From Neolewinella aquimaris (lineage in GTDB: Bacteria; Bacteroidota; Bacteroidia; Chitinophagales; Saprospiraceae), in NCBI RefSeq assembly GCF_014197245.1, contig NZ_JACIFF010000004.1:315548-379547 (forward strand): 64,000 nucleotides of DNA. The letters are read 5' to 3'. The position numbers and the translations under genes were made by a program. Positions 54,105 through 63,069 of this stretch are shown here, piece after piece. Position 1 is the first letter of the stretch. Each line of letters starts with the position of its first letter. Under the pieces are notes generated by a model. That model was not told the DNA's origin. It worked only from the letters and a program-made list of their open reading frames with translations, and searched no databases.

Positions 54105-54328
54105 ATTAAAAACGGATTTGATTCGCAGATTATCGCAGATTTAGGGCAGGGCGTTGCACGCCGAGGTAGAGAACTGTTTTCACCACGGAGGGCCACGGAT
54201 TGAGCACGGATTCGGTCGCACTTAGGTCGGGCGGCTTCTGGTCCGGGACTCATTCTTCAACGCAGATTTAAGCAGATTTAAGGTCGAGGCGTTGCACGCC
54301 GAGGGTTCTAAAAGCGTTGCCCGCCGGG
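54105..54328. repeat. Intergenic GCAGATT and GGCGTTGCACGCC repeats
   Basis: The 239-bp gap between the DUF3109 and aminopeptidase genes holds several CGCAGATT copies and a palindromic GGCGTTGCACGCC at 54150-54162 and 54288-54300. A degenerate third copy (GCGTTGCCCGCC) ends next to the aminopeptidase stop. No coding or promoter signal is seen. Confidence 0.75.
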
Positions 54329-55984
54329 TTATTCATTAACCACCTCGAGCTCCACCAAAAACCGCTCTGTATCCACTCGCACGTCAACTACTTCGAGCCC
54401 GCTGCCCATGGGTTGCCATTCGGGGGTGGTGAGGAGTCTGACGGGTTCATCTTTGAGGTAGACGCCTACGGGCATGGCTAGTCCGGCTACGTCGGATTGG
54501 AGGCGAAATTCGACCTGGTCGCCCGTTTTGCGGAGTTCTAGTACCGGGGGATTGGGGTGCTTCAGGTACTGATCGAAGAAGGGTTGGAGGTCGCGCTCGG
54601 CGTAATTGCTGAAGTAGTCGATGACCTGCTGGGTGCTGACGATACTGCGTTCGTGATCCTGGTAGAAACTGCGGAGCATGCCGAAGAAGAGGGGGTCGTC
54701 GTTGAGCACTCCGCGTAGGGTGTGGAGCATCCAGGCGCCCTTGTAGTAGTGGTCGGAGGAGGCAAAGTCAGTGAAGTTCACGTCTGCCGGCCCCAGGATG
54801 GGTTCTTCGTTGGAGACGAACCGCAATTGTGTTTTCAGGTAGCGCCGGGCGGCCGCTTCGCCGAAGTGATATTCGACGTAGAGGGCTTCCATGTAGGTGG
54901 TAAACGACTCGTGCACCCACATTTCGGCGTGGTCGGCTACGCTGATCGAGTTACCGAAGTATTCGTGGCCGGCCTCGTGGACGATGATGTAATCCCAGTT
55001 CATGTCATCGGGGATCAGTCCACCCAGGTACCCACGCATGAAGCGGTTGCCGTAGGCGATGCCGCTCTGGTGTTCCATGCCGAGGTAGGGGGTTTCGATC
55101 AGGGCAAAGCCGTCATTCCAGAAGGGGTACTTGCCGAAGTAGTGCTCGTAGGCCTCGAGCATGGGCGGCACTTCGCGGAACTGCTTCTTTGCCTTGGCCA
55201 GATTGTAGTCGATGACGTAATAGTCCAGCGCCAGCTCCTCGCCGTCGAAGCTCCGGTAGATGCTGTCGAAGTGAACGTAATTGCCGATGTTGATCGACAC
55301 GTTGTAGTTGTTGATGGGGTAGCTGACGAACCAGTCGTACCGTTTCTTGCGCCCCTCTTCCACCTCCGCGCGCAGGTTGCCGTTGCTGGCCACGAACAAT
55401 CGTTCGGGGACCGTGACGCTGATGAGCATGGAGTCGGGTTCGTCGCTGAGGTGATCTTTGTTGGGCCACCACAGACTGGCGCCGTCTCCCTCGCAGGCGA
55501 CGCCGACCCAGTAGCGGTTTTTCTGGTCGAGGCCCCATACGAAGCCGCCGTCCCAGGGGGGATTCTGTGCTTCCGTGGGTTGTCCGCCGTAGTGGATGCT
55601 CATGCGGTGCCGGCTACCGATCTCTACGGGGTGGGGCAATTCCACGAATACCGCGTTTCCCTTCCGCGTATAGCGCAGGTCCTTCCCTTCCTGCTCGATG
55701 CCGTCGACCTGGAGGTTGTGGTAGAGGTCGATTTGCAGGATCGGCAGCTGTCCGGTGATGGTATAGTCCATCTCCACGCGCCCCTCGATCTCTCGGTCGA
55801 CGGGGTTCACGTCTAGGTGCAGCTCGTAGTACGTCACGTCGTAGTTCGACCGGGTCGGTCCCAGCGTACCCCGCAGCGTATCGGCTTCCGTAAAGGAGCG
55901 GTCGGCAAAGTAGTTCTGGGCGGGAGCGCAGGCGCAGAGCAATGCGGCAAAAAGCAGGGTGAGCTGGTATCGGAACATGTGCAA
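54329..55984 (-). CDS. M1-family aminopeptidase lipoprotein
   Basis: 551-aa zinc metallopeptidase. The signal peptide has a lipobox (FAALLCAC). The exopeptidase motif is YLGMEHQSGIAYGN (GxMEN-like) and the zinc site is VHEAGHEYFGNSISVADHAE followed by HESFTTYMEALYVE, i.e. HExxH and the distal Glu. It ends soon after the catalytic domain with a short beta-rich tail. It probably digests extracellular peptides at the cell surface. A copy of the CCTGCG-CCCGCCCA motif forms part of the lipobox codons (CAPAQ). Confidence 0.92.
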   Translation of the reverse strand: MHMFRYQLTLLFAALLCACAPAQNYFADRSFTEADTLRGTLGPTRSNYDVTYYELHLDVNPVDREIEGRVEMDYTITGQLPILQIDLYHNLQVDGIEQEGKDLRYTRKGNAVFVELPHPVEIGSRHRMSIHYGGQPTEAQNPPWDGGFVWGLDQKNRYWVGVACEGDGASLWWPNKDHLSDEPDSMLISVTVPERLFVASNGNLRAEVEEGRKKRYDWFVSYPINNYNVSINIGNYVHFDSIYRSFDGEELALDYYVIDYNLAKAKKQFREVPPMLEAYEHYFGKYPFWNDGFALIETPYLGMEHQSGIAYGNRFMRGYLGGLIPDDMNWDYIIVHEAGHEYFGNSISVADHAEMWVHESFTTYMEALYVEYHFGEAAARRYLKTQLRFVSNEEPILGPADVNFTDFASSDHYYKGAWMLHTLRGVLNDDPLFFGMLRSFYQDHERSIVSTQQVIDYFSNYAERDLQPFFDQYLKHPNPPVLELRKTGDQVEFRLQSDVAGLAMPVGVYLKDEPVRLLTTPEWQPMGSGLEVVDVRVDTERFLVELEVVNE

Positions 55985-56207
55985 ATAACGCCTTTAATCC
56001 GTGGGAGATAAAATACCGGTGGGGCTTTAATCTTTTGTTAGGGTTGAACAGCGTATAGGACGGGAGAATTGCAACTTTACGCAAACGACATTAGGGGCAA
56101 AACACCATAAAATGCTCGCTCTTACGAAATTAAATTCCGTAATTGGGGGCAAAGTCCTATTTTAAGGACATAAACCCATTAAGCAGGCTATTCGGTGGAA
56201 ATACACC

Positions 56208-56228
56208 GCACCTGCGTGCCCGCCCAAA
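56208..56228 (+). repeat. Dispersed CCTGCG-CCCGCCCAA motif upstream of the subtilase gene
   Basis: GCACCTGCGTGCCCGCCCAA lies just upstream of the ATG at 56237. The first 18 nt are identical to 15000-15017. The 252-bp gap before it (55985-56236) also holds a short GTCCT-N6-AGGAC repeat and no clear promoter. Confidence 0.6.
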
Positions 56229-56236
56229 TCCAAATC

Positions 56237-57739
56237 ATGTCCAGAATACTTACTTCCCTCACCCTGGTGTGCCTATTCCTCACCGCCTGCGAGCGGGAAG
56301 ACACACCGAAAACCACCGCCACACCTACCGAATACGACCGTGCGGAACTTAACGCGCTGGTTGAGGCCCACTTACAGAGCACCGATAAGGTCTTCGACTG
56401 GAATCAGGCACCGGATGAGGTGGTGTGGTCCGCCCTGTCCCTGTCCGAAAACGAAGCCGTGTTGGGCTACCAACCCGCTGGTTTCCAGGACCTGGACGCG
56501 CGCATCCACGAGATCGACGTCAACGCGGGAGACTGGCTACAGACCAGAAACGAACTCGTGAGCGACCTGCTGGCCGCCACCGAACGACACACCGGCGAAG
56601 CGATCACCGAAACCGACCTCTTCGTGGCTCCCGAAGATGGCATCCTACCGATCCTCGACGTCAAGATCCTGCATCCGGAAGTGCTTAGCGAATTCCGCCG
56701 GCGCGCCGACGTACGCTACCTGGAGCCCAGCAACTACACCGCCGCCGAGGTACAACTGCGCTCCGGCTCGGGCTGTAGCGAGGCACCGGCCGATGCGATC
56801 GCGGCGGGGGACTTTACGACCGTCTCTCCCGGCGCGAAGGTGCCCTGGAACTACGATTACATGAACATTCAGCAGGCCTGGACACGGACGCAGGGCGATA
56901 ACATCGGTCTCTGCATCATCGACAGCGGCACCTATCCCGAGCAGTCGGAGCTGAACGGAAATTTCGGCAATGGCCGCGAGCTTTCCCGACTGGGGGTATA
57001 TCAGCCCAGCTGGTGGAGCAGCCGGACGGACGGCCCGGACGATCGTTGTGGACACGGCACCCAGATGGCCGGTCTGGCCGCGGCGCCCCGGACCAGTAGC
57101 GGAAGCACGGTCGGCGTAGCGTACAGGAGCGACCTCACCGCGATCCGGGCCACGAGCGACGTGATCATCAATGCCAGCAAGGAAAAGCGCGGGGTTAAGG
57201 ATGCCCTGGTGATCGCCGGGCGCGACGCCGGCACCCAGATCGTGAGCATGTCGATCGGCGACGTATTCAGCAGCGGTACGGTCAAGGACGGCATTCGCTA
57301 CGCCCACAACCGCGGAAAGCTGATCTTCTGCGCCGCCGGCACCAGCCTGAGCTGGACAAGCTGGTACGGCGTCATCTTCCCCGCCAACATGAGCGAAACC
57401 GTAGCCGTGACCGGCATCCAGAGCGGGTCACCGATCCAGCGCTGCAATACCTGTCACGATGGCAGTGAGGTAGATTTCGTAGCCGTCATGCAGCGACGAA
57501 ACGACGACGACCGCACCAGCCTGACCCTGAGTCGCAGTGGCGCCCAACCCGGCTACGTCGGCGGATCGAGTGCGGCAACGGCCACTACGGCGGGTATTGC
57601 GGCGCTGGTGTGGGCTACCGATCCCGGTCAGAGCCGCGAGCAGGTGCTGCAACGGATGAAGGAAGCGGCCAGCATCTATCCTGCCCGCGACGGCGATTTC
57701 GGATGGGGAATGGTGGATGCGGATGCGGCAACGCGTTGA
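56237..57739 (+). CDS. Subtilisin-like (S8) serine protease lipoprotein
   Basis: 500 aa. The signal peptide has a lipobox (LTLVCLFLTAC). A pro-region of about 190 residues follows. The catalytic triad is visible: Asp229 in LCIIDSG, His273 in DRCGHGTQMAG and Ser445 in YVGGSSAATATT. The normal GTSxA sequence is replaced by GSSAA. The protease region ends at WGMVDADAATR. It probably acts on extracellular proteins. An upstream in-frame extension from 56195 is not used because of the strong signal peptide. Confidence 0.88.
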   Translation: MSRILTSLTLVCLFLTACEREDTPKTTATPTEYDRAELNALVEAHLQSTDKVFDWNQAPDEVVWSALSLSENEAVLGYQPAGFQDLDARIHEIDVNAGDWLQTRNELVSDLLAATERHTGEAITETDLFVAPEDGILPILDVKILHPEVLSEFRRRADVRYLEPSNYTAAEVQLRSGSGCSEAPADAIAAGDFTTVSPGAKVPWNYDYMNIQQAWTRTQGDNIGLCIIDSGTYPEQSELNGNFGNGRELSRLGVYQPSWWSSRTDGPDDRCGHGTQMAGLAAAPRTSSGSTVGVAYRSDLTAIRATSDVIINASKEKRGVKDALVIAGRDAGTQIVSMSIGDVFSSGTVKDGIRYAHNRGKLIFCAAGTSLSWTSWYGVIFPANMSETVAVTGIQSGSPIQRCNTCHDGSEVDFVAVMQRRNDDDRTSLTLSRSGAQPGYVGGSSAATATTAGIAALVWATDPGQSREQVLQRMKEAASIYPARDGDFGWGMVDADAATR

Positions 57740-57793
57740 ACCAGCGGGGCTAACGGGGAGGGGAGGTTGCGATAGTGTGGTGAATTCCATAAC

Positions 57794-57817
57794 TTGTTCA
57801 AACACACTATTGAACAA
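57794..57817 (+). promoter_or_regulatory. Inverted repeat TTGTTCA-N10-TGAACAA
   Basis: Perfect 7-bp inverted repeats (57794-57800 and 57811-57817) lie 8 bp upstream of the ATG of the 1045-aa lipoprotein gene. It looks like a repressor operator or an mRNA hairpin near the start. The regulator is unknown. Confidence 0.5.
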
Positions 57818-57825
57818 CTCCATCC

Positions 57826-60800
57826 ATGCGACACCCGTATTACTTGGGTCTGGTACTGCTATGCCTTACCTTTAGCTGCGCGACCACTCGCGCGCCAGCA
57901 CCGACCGACCCTGCTACGACGACATCCAAAGATGTCTACGTCCCGCCCCCCATTCCTCAGCCGACGTTTACCCCTACCGCTCCTGCGGCCCCGCCGTCTA
58001 CCGCCTCCGAATCGGTCGGTAACAGCATTACTAATTACCTGCCCCCTACTGATTTCCAGCTCGGCGACCTCAACGCAGTCGTTTCCCCGGGCGGAAGCAG
58101 CACCCTGGCCGCGACGGCTTCGGTATTCGGACAGCCCGGCGTGACCGTGACGGCGACCCTGCGGGCCGACCTTACGACGTCTCACCTCCAGTTTTCCTTT
58201 CCGGCGGCCGCGCAGGCTTCCCTTTCCAGTTTTGACAAACTGCTCGGGGGCACCTCCCTGAGTCGCTACCTCCCCCCGGGTTTTCCGACCGATCAGCCCG
58301 TAGCGTTGCGTACGATGACCATCGATTTTGCGGAAAACGGTTACGTCATCGAGCAACTTTCGGCCGAGCTCGGCACGGCGGACTACCGTATGCCCGCCCC
58401 CCTGCCGCTGACTGTCAGTGGTGCGCGGCTCGACCTGGAGGCCGTTCGCCCGACCCAGATGGGGCGCACCATTGGCGGGACGATCTCCGGCACGGCAAAA
58501 CTGGGCCAGACGAACGTTCAGGTAGCCGCCACGCTCAACTCCGATCCCAATCAAATCGACTTCACGGGTAGCCTGACCGAACTCTCGTTGTCCATTCTGC
58601 TCGATGCGCTGGCTACCGGCCCCGAAACCCGCCGGCTCGTCACGCTGCTGCCGCCGCCCCTGAAATCGCTGAGCTTATCTACCATAGCGGTGTCCGCCCG
58701 TCCATTCGCCAAGATTCTCTCCACACGTGGCAGTACGTCTATGGGGGATGCGGAGCTGCAACTGGACGGCAGCGGCCCCCGCGCGAATTTGATCTTCGGC
58801 CTGGCCCCGCCCGCCACCTTCGATTACGGTAGCATTCACGGTTTGCTGACCCCCCTGAATCAGTTGGATTTGGGAGGTACATCGTTCGTGGTGTCTGCCC
58901 TGCCCGATAAATCGGTCGAGTTGGCGCTGCCCAGCCTGGCCGCCATGAACGACCTGGCCGTTGCCGAGGGGGTGAACCTGATCGCCGATCTGAAATTCAG
59001 TGAAGGCCTGAGCGACATCGGCGATATGCTGAACCTCGAAAGCGCCCGGCTCACGGGAACGCTGTCCCGCAACCTGGACCACGGCAGTTTTACCGCCGAT
59101 CTGGACCAGACGCTTAAGCTCAATGAAGACGGCACCGTCGAACTGGGAGACATCAACCTCTTTACCCGCCTGGGTGCGCAGACGGGTCTAGAATTCGGCC
59201 TGGCGGGGCTACTGCGGGCTCAGGTCGATCGCGACCTACTGGGATTTAATGCCAGCTTCAAGGTCAACGCGTTGGATCAGAGCCTTGCGGGCGAGTTTTT
59301 CCTGGAGGCGCTGAACCCTCCCGTTGCGGCCCGACGTGCCACCGACTTTTTGACCCGCAACGAGGAGGCCATCCCGGAATGGACCGAGCCCTTCGGCATT
59401 CCCGGCGTCGGCATCCGTAAACTGGGGGGCAGTGCCGGCATTAGTCCGCGCAGTCCCATCCTGCTCAGTTCCCTCGGCCTCACCGGTGCCGCGCGTTTGG
59501 GTACGGTGCGGAACCGGAAGAAGCACCTCACCGGAGCCCTGACCGTGGCGCTCAATGTGGCCAATCCGGCTAAAAGTCTGCTTTCTATTGAGGTGAATAG
59601 AATCACTCCACTGGGCATGATCGATGCTTTTGTGGAAAGTCACGGCATCAAGGGATCGTTGCGCGACGTGCTGGGCAGCGGGTTGGAGGACGGGAAGGTG
59701 CTCATCGTACCCACTGACAACCTGACCCTGTTCGGCGTCACCTATCAGCGGGGGGTCGCCTTCGGGGCCGCGATGAATCTGCTGGGGGTGAAGGGGCGCA
59801 TGGACTGTAGCATGAACGACGCGGGCGTTAGTGGACGGGGCTCCCTGGACCCCATCAACCTGGCCGGTGGCCAGCTTGCCGTGCGGGGCATTGGCCGGCC
59901 CGGACCGCTGGTGGCCTTCGACGTCTCCACCGGCCGGCTGCCCACCTTCGAAGTGGACGGGGAGGCTACGTTGCTCGGTTTCACGGCCGGCACCCGGATG
60001 CTGGTGGACGGGGAGGGCTTCGAAATGCTGATGCGGGGTTCTTTCCTCGACGACCTGGAGGGCATCTTTGAAGTAAAGGGCAAGTTGAACTCCAACCAGG
60101 GAACGGGCATCGCACTGCGGGTAGCCATGCGCAATGAGTTTCTGGCCCGCATCACCCGCGAAGCGACCGCCGCCCTGGACAAGGCTTCCCGGGACGCACG
60201 GCAGACGCTGCTGGCCAACCGGCGCAAACTGGAGAATCAGCGGAAGGCGGTGCGCAGGTTGGACAAACAGATCGTGGCCCGTGAAGCGGCGGTCAAAGCT
60301 GCCTGGCAGCGGGAGCGGGACAAGGCAAACGCCATCTATAACAGCCAGATAGTGGTGGTGAGGGATTTTAATAGAAAAATTAAAGATCTACAGAAGAAGA
60401 TCGACAAATTGGGCAATTGGCCGCACGAGCTTGCCGAAAAGGCCGTTCTGGAAACTCGCAAAATAACGATGCAGGCAGGCCGGGAGTCCGCAAAGGCTAC
60501 CCTTGCGGTCTACGCCCAAGCGGTTAACAAGATAGCCGATCTATCCGATGTCCTACCGAACGACCCCGAACTGATCAGCCTGCATACCCAGAAGGGGGCC
60601 GCTAATGCTGCGCTCACGATCGCCACTACGGGAGTAGATGTTGTAATCGGTGTATCCCAGGGCACCATCGATGCCGCCAAATTCATGATTGACAATACCA
60701 TCGGGGCCTTTGACCTGCGGAGCATGGAGTTTGCTACCTCTCTGGGCTTTGGTAATGAGTTTACGGCCAGCGTAGACATGAACTTGGTGTTCACCGGCAA

Positions 60801-60963
60801 CAATCACAATTTACGGATGGAGTTCGACTTTGCGGACATTCCCGGCAGCGTTGCCAAACTCGTCGGTAAGCTTACCACCGGTAATGCCCTCAAACCCGGT
60901 TTTGGTGAAACCTTCGGAAAAGGTCTGGAATCAAAACTGACCGCCCGGACGGTAGCACGCTAA
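57826..60963 (+). CDS. Large lipoprotein of unknown function with beta-rich body and coiled coil
   Basis: 1045 aa; family not recognised. N-terminal lipobox (LVLLCLTFSC, Cys18), then a Pro/Thr-rich linker. Residues of about 65-770 are rich in Gly, Leu, Thr and short beta-type repeats (DFQLGDLNAVVSPGG; LSLSILLDALATGPET; VVSALPDKSVELALPSL). About 780-890 is a long charged helix, very likely coiled coil (LANRRKLENQRKAVRRLDKQ; DFNRKIKDLQKKIDKLG). The last 100 residues are again beta-like. It could be a surface structural protein. No enzyme motif is visible. Confidence 0.7.
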   Translation: MRHPYYLGLVLLCLTFSCATTRAPAPTDPATTTSKDVYVPPPIPQPTFTPTAPAAPPSTASESVGNSITNYLPPTDFQLGDLNAVVSPGGSSTLAATASVFGQPGVTVTATLRADLTTSHLQFSFPAAAQASLSSFDKLLGGTSLSRYLPPGFPTDQPVALRTMTIDFAENGYVIEQLSAELGTADYRMPAPLPLTVSGARLDLEAVRPTQMGRTIGGTISGTAKLGQTNVQVAATLNSDPNQIDFTGSLTELSLSILLDALATGPETRRLVTLLPPPLKSLSLSTIAVSARPFAKILSTRGSTSMGDAELQLDGSGPRANLIFGLAPPATFDYGSIHGLLTPLNQLDLGGTSFVVSALPDKSVELALPSLAAMNDLAVAEGVNLIADLKFSEGLSDIGDMLNLESARLTGTLSRNLDHGSFTADLDQTLKLNEDGTVELGDINLFTRLGAQTGLEFGLAGLLRAQVDRDLLGFNASFKVNALDQSLAGEFFLEALNPPVAARRATDFLTRNEEAIPEWTEPFGIPGVGIRKLGGSAGISPRSPILLSSLGLTGAARLGTVRNRKKHLTGALTVALNVANPAKSLLSIEVNRITPLGMIDAFVESHGIKGSLRDVLGSGLEDGKVLIVPTDNLTLFGVTYQRGVAFGAAMNLLGVKGRMDCSMNDAGVSGRGSLDPINLAGGQLAVRGIGRPGPLVAFDVSTGRLPTFEVDGEATLLGFTAGTRMLVDGEGFEMLMRGSFLDDLEGIFEVKGKLNSNQGTGIALRVAMRNEFLARITREATAALDKASRDARQTLLANRRKLENQRKAVRRLDKQIVAREAAVKAAWQRERDKANAIYNSQIVVVRDFNRKIKDLQKKIDKLGNWPHELAEKAVLETRKITMQAGRESAKATLAVYAQAVNKIADLSDVLPNDPELISLHTQKGAANAALTIATTGVDVVIGVSQGTIDAAKFMIDNTIGAFDLRSMEFATSLGFGNEFTASVDMNLVFTGNNHNLRMEFDFADIPGSVAKLVGKLTTGNALKPGFGETFGKGLESKLTARTVAR

Positions 60964-60965
60964 CC

Positions 60966-61748
60966 TCAGGCCGGCGAGGGCTGTCGCGCGGCTACCTGCT
61001 GCAGGAAATTGCCCATGATCCGGTTAAATTCCTTCGGGCGCTCCATCATCGGTGCGTGGGCGCAGCGATCGATGAAGTGCAGTTCGGAGTCCTTGATCAG
61101 TTCGTGGAACTGCTCGCCGACAAAGGGGGGCGTGATCTCGTCCTGCTTGCCCCACACGAGGAGGGTAGGCGCTTCGATGTGGTGAAGCTTATGGGCCAGA
61201 TTGTGGCGGACGGCCGACTTGGCGGTCATCACGATGCGGATGCCCTTACTGCGATCGTTGACGGTGTTGTAGACCTCGTCTACCAACTCCTTCGTGGAGG
61301 TGGCCGGGTCGTAGAAAGTGCTTTCCACCTTTTTCTTGATGAATTCGTAGTTGCCCCGCGGCGGAAAGCTGTTGCCCATGGCGCTTTCGAACAGTCCGCT
61401 GCTGCCGGCCAGGGTGATCGAGCCGATGCGTTCGGGATGATCGATGGCGTAGAGAATGGCTACGTGACCGCCCAGGCTGTTGCCCATCAGGTGTAGGTTA
61501 TCGAGCCGCTTGTGTTTCACGAAATCGGCGAGGTGATCGACCAGTCCGGCTAGCGAAACCTTGCGCAGGGGCAGGGTCATCATGGGCAGGGTGGGTACGA
61601 TCACGTTGAAGCGGCTGTGAAATTCTTCGATCTGGGCACCGAAATTGCTCAGTCCGCCGAAGAGCCCGTGCAGCAAGAGAAGGGGTTCGCCCGAGCCCCC
61701 CGTTTCCAGGAATTCGAACTTACCGTCTTTCTTCATCTTCAAATTCAT
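60966..61748 (-). CDS. Alpha/beta hydrolase
   Basis: 260-aa alpha/beta hydrolase, start at ATG 61746-61748 (MNLKMKKDGKFEFLETG). LLLLHGLFGGLSNFGAQIEE carries the oxyanion HG, HLMGNSLGGHVAILY holds the nucleophile Ser, WGKQDEITPPFVGEQF the Asp and DRCAHAPMMERP the His. It resembles the meta-cleavage-type C-C hydrolase or lipase subfamilies; the substrate is not known. It is divergent from the CrtA-like gene. Confidence 0.88.
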   Translation of the reverse strand: MNLKMKKDGKFEFLETGGSGEPLLLLHGLFGGLSNFGAQIEEFHSRFNVIVPTLPMMTLPLRKVSLAGLVDHLADFVKHKRLDNLHLMGNSLGGHVAILYAIDHPERIGSITLAGSSGLFESAMGNSFPPRGNYEFIKKKVESTFYDPATSTKELVDEVYNTVNDRSKGIRIVMTAKSAVRHNLAHKLHHIEAPTLLVWGKQDEITPPFVGEQFHELIKDSELHFIDRCAHAPMMERPKEFNRIMGNFLQQVAARQPSPA

Positions 61749-61791
61749 GAGGCGGAAATTACAATTTAGGCACAACTATAAGCATACTTTC

Positions 61792-61821
61792 TTTGAACGG
61801 TTGCCGCGCGGGCATAGTTTG
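61792..61821 (+). promoter_or_regulatory. Promoter of the CrtA-like gene
   Basis: TTTG (61792-61795), 19 nt, then TAGTTTG (61815-61821), close to the Bacteroidota TTTG/TAnnTTTG consensus but with one T fewer. The -7 box ends 14 bp before the TTG start, which suggests a short or absent leader. Confidence 0.5.
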
Positions 61822-61835
61822 TTAGTCCAAACCCT

Positions 61836-62594
61836 TTGACCATCACCACCCTTACGCTTCTTCGATATTCCGGTTTTCGGGACCGCCTCTGGGCACTCTC
61901 GCAGATGCAACTGGCCCACCCGCGGTTGGACGGGGTGGAGGGACTGAAGTTCCACCGGCTAATGGGAAGTGGTGGCGGCAACGGATTCGGGCTTTCCCCC
62001 AACTGGGGGGTCTACGCACTCGTGAGCCACTGGGAAAACGACGCCCTGGCCACCTCCTTCTTTTCCTCCGATCCCTGGTTCCGGGAAGTCACCGCGCGGA
62101 CGATCCAGCGCATCACCTTTCGGCTGGAAGCGACGATGACGCACGGTGAATGGGGCGGCACGAATCCCTTCACTCCCCGACCCGAACGTTACGATGCATC
62201 CCAACCGGTGGCCGTGATCACCCGGGCGACCATTCGCCCCAGAAAATTATTCGATTTCTGGCGGTACGTACCCCAGGCGAGCGCCTCGGTTTACGATCAG
62301 GCCTCCCGTTTACTTAGTATCGGGATCGGAGAATATCCCGTGTTCATGCAAGCCACGTTCAGCCTATGGACCAGCGGCCAGGCCATGACGCGTTTCGCCT
62401 ACTCCGGCGAACGTCACCGGGAGGTGGTCAAACTGACCCGCGAGCGCGACTGGTACCGGGAGGAGCTCTTCACGCGTTTCCGCATCTGCGGGGTACAAGG
62501 TGAGTGGAACGGTCTGGATTTGTCGGCCATCGAACAGGCTTGGGGGCCACAAACGAATCCTCCCGCGGGGAATGTTAAAGTTGGCCCGGAGTAA
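61836..62594 (+). CDS. CrtA-like (spheroidene monooxygenase family) protein
   Basis: 252 aa. It resembles the spheroidene monooxygenase (CrtA) family, which oxygenates carotenoids at the C-2 position: TLLRYSGFRDRLWALSQMQL, LSPNWGVYALVSHWENDALA, and a repeated ferredoxin-like half (VAVITRATIRPRKLFDFWRY, TFSLWTSGQAMTRFAYSGER). The start is a TTG. No other carotenoid gene is nearby, and heme-binding residues cannot be confirmed by eye. A related antibiotic-monooxygenase-like role is possible. Confidence 0.6.
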   Translation: MTITTLTLLRYSGFRDRLWALSQMQLAHPRLDGVEGLKFHRLMGSGGGNGFGLSPNWGVYALVSHWENDALATSFFSSDPWFREVTARTIQRITFRLEATMTHGEWGGTNPFTPRPERYDASQPVAVITRATIRPRKLFDFWRYVPQASASVYDQASRLLSIGIGEYPVFMQATFSLWTSGQAMTRFAYSGERHREVVKLTRERDWYREELFTRFRICGVQGEWNGLDLSAIEQAWGPQTNPPAGNVKVGPE

Positions 62595-62646
62595 GATTAT
62601 CGTGGTACCTTATATCTCGATAATACCACTTCCCCGGTCCGACCTC

Positions 62647-63021
62647 ATGCCACAGCATTCTTGGAACATTACCGGCCACCAAGGCAACCATTACACGTTG
62701 GGTCTCTTTCATGGAGACAAGACACAACACGTGGTCCTGCACTGCAACGACCGGGTCGTCCAGATCGACTTCGAAGTGCGGGAATCGCGTACTTACTCCG
62801 TCTTTCTCGACCAGGAGCTCTGCGAGGTCAGCATCGACCATACCGGCGGAGATCGTTACGATTACACTTGCCGGATCAACCACGATGCCCAGACACCGCT
62901 CAACGAGCTTCGTAAGTCGCACCGCGATAGCCAGAACCGGCTGGAAAAGACCCGCATTATTGCAGCCGGCTGTGTCGTCCTCCTCATCGTTTTCTTTTTA
63001 ATCGGCAGCGCCCTAAGCTAG
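62647..63021 (+). CDS. Small C-terminally anchored membrane protein (hypothetical)
   Basis: 124 aa, not recognised. The body (MPQHSWNITGHQGNHYTLGL, HVVLHCNDRVVQIDFEVRES) is soluble and beta-rich. A charged helix (LRKSHRDSQNRLEKTR) leads to one C-terminal TM segment (IIAAGCVVLLIVFFLIGSAL). The N-terminal domain therefore probably faces the cytosol. I start at the ATG at 62647. An ATTATCG/CGATAAT inverted repeat (62596-62624) lies in the 52-bp gap upstream. Confidence 0.65.
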   Translation: MPQHSWNITGHQGNHYTLGLFHGDKTQHVVLHCNDRVVQIDFEVRESRTYSVFLDQELCEVSIDHTGGDRYDYTCRINHDAQTPLNELRKSHRDSQNRLEKTRIIAAGCVVLLIVFFLIGSALS

Positions 63022-63034
63022 CGCAACGATCGGA

Positions 63035-63065
63035 TTGCCCGGCCACTTCCGCAGTCCCATCTTTG
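63035..63065 (+). promoter_or_regulatory. Promoter of the Ada/Ogt gene
   Basis: TTG (63035-63037), 20 nt, then CATCTTTG (63058-63065), one mismatch from TAnnTTTG. The -7 box ends only 4 bp before the ATG at 63070, so a leaderless transcript is likely. Confidence 0.45.
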
Positions 63066-63069
63066 TAGC

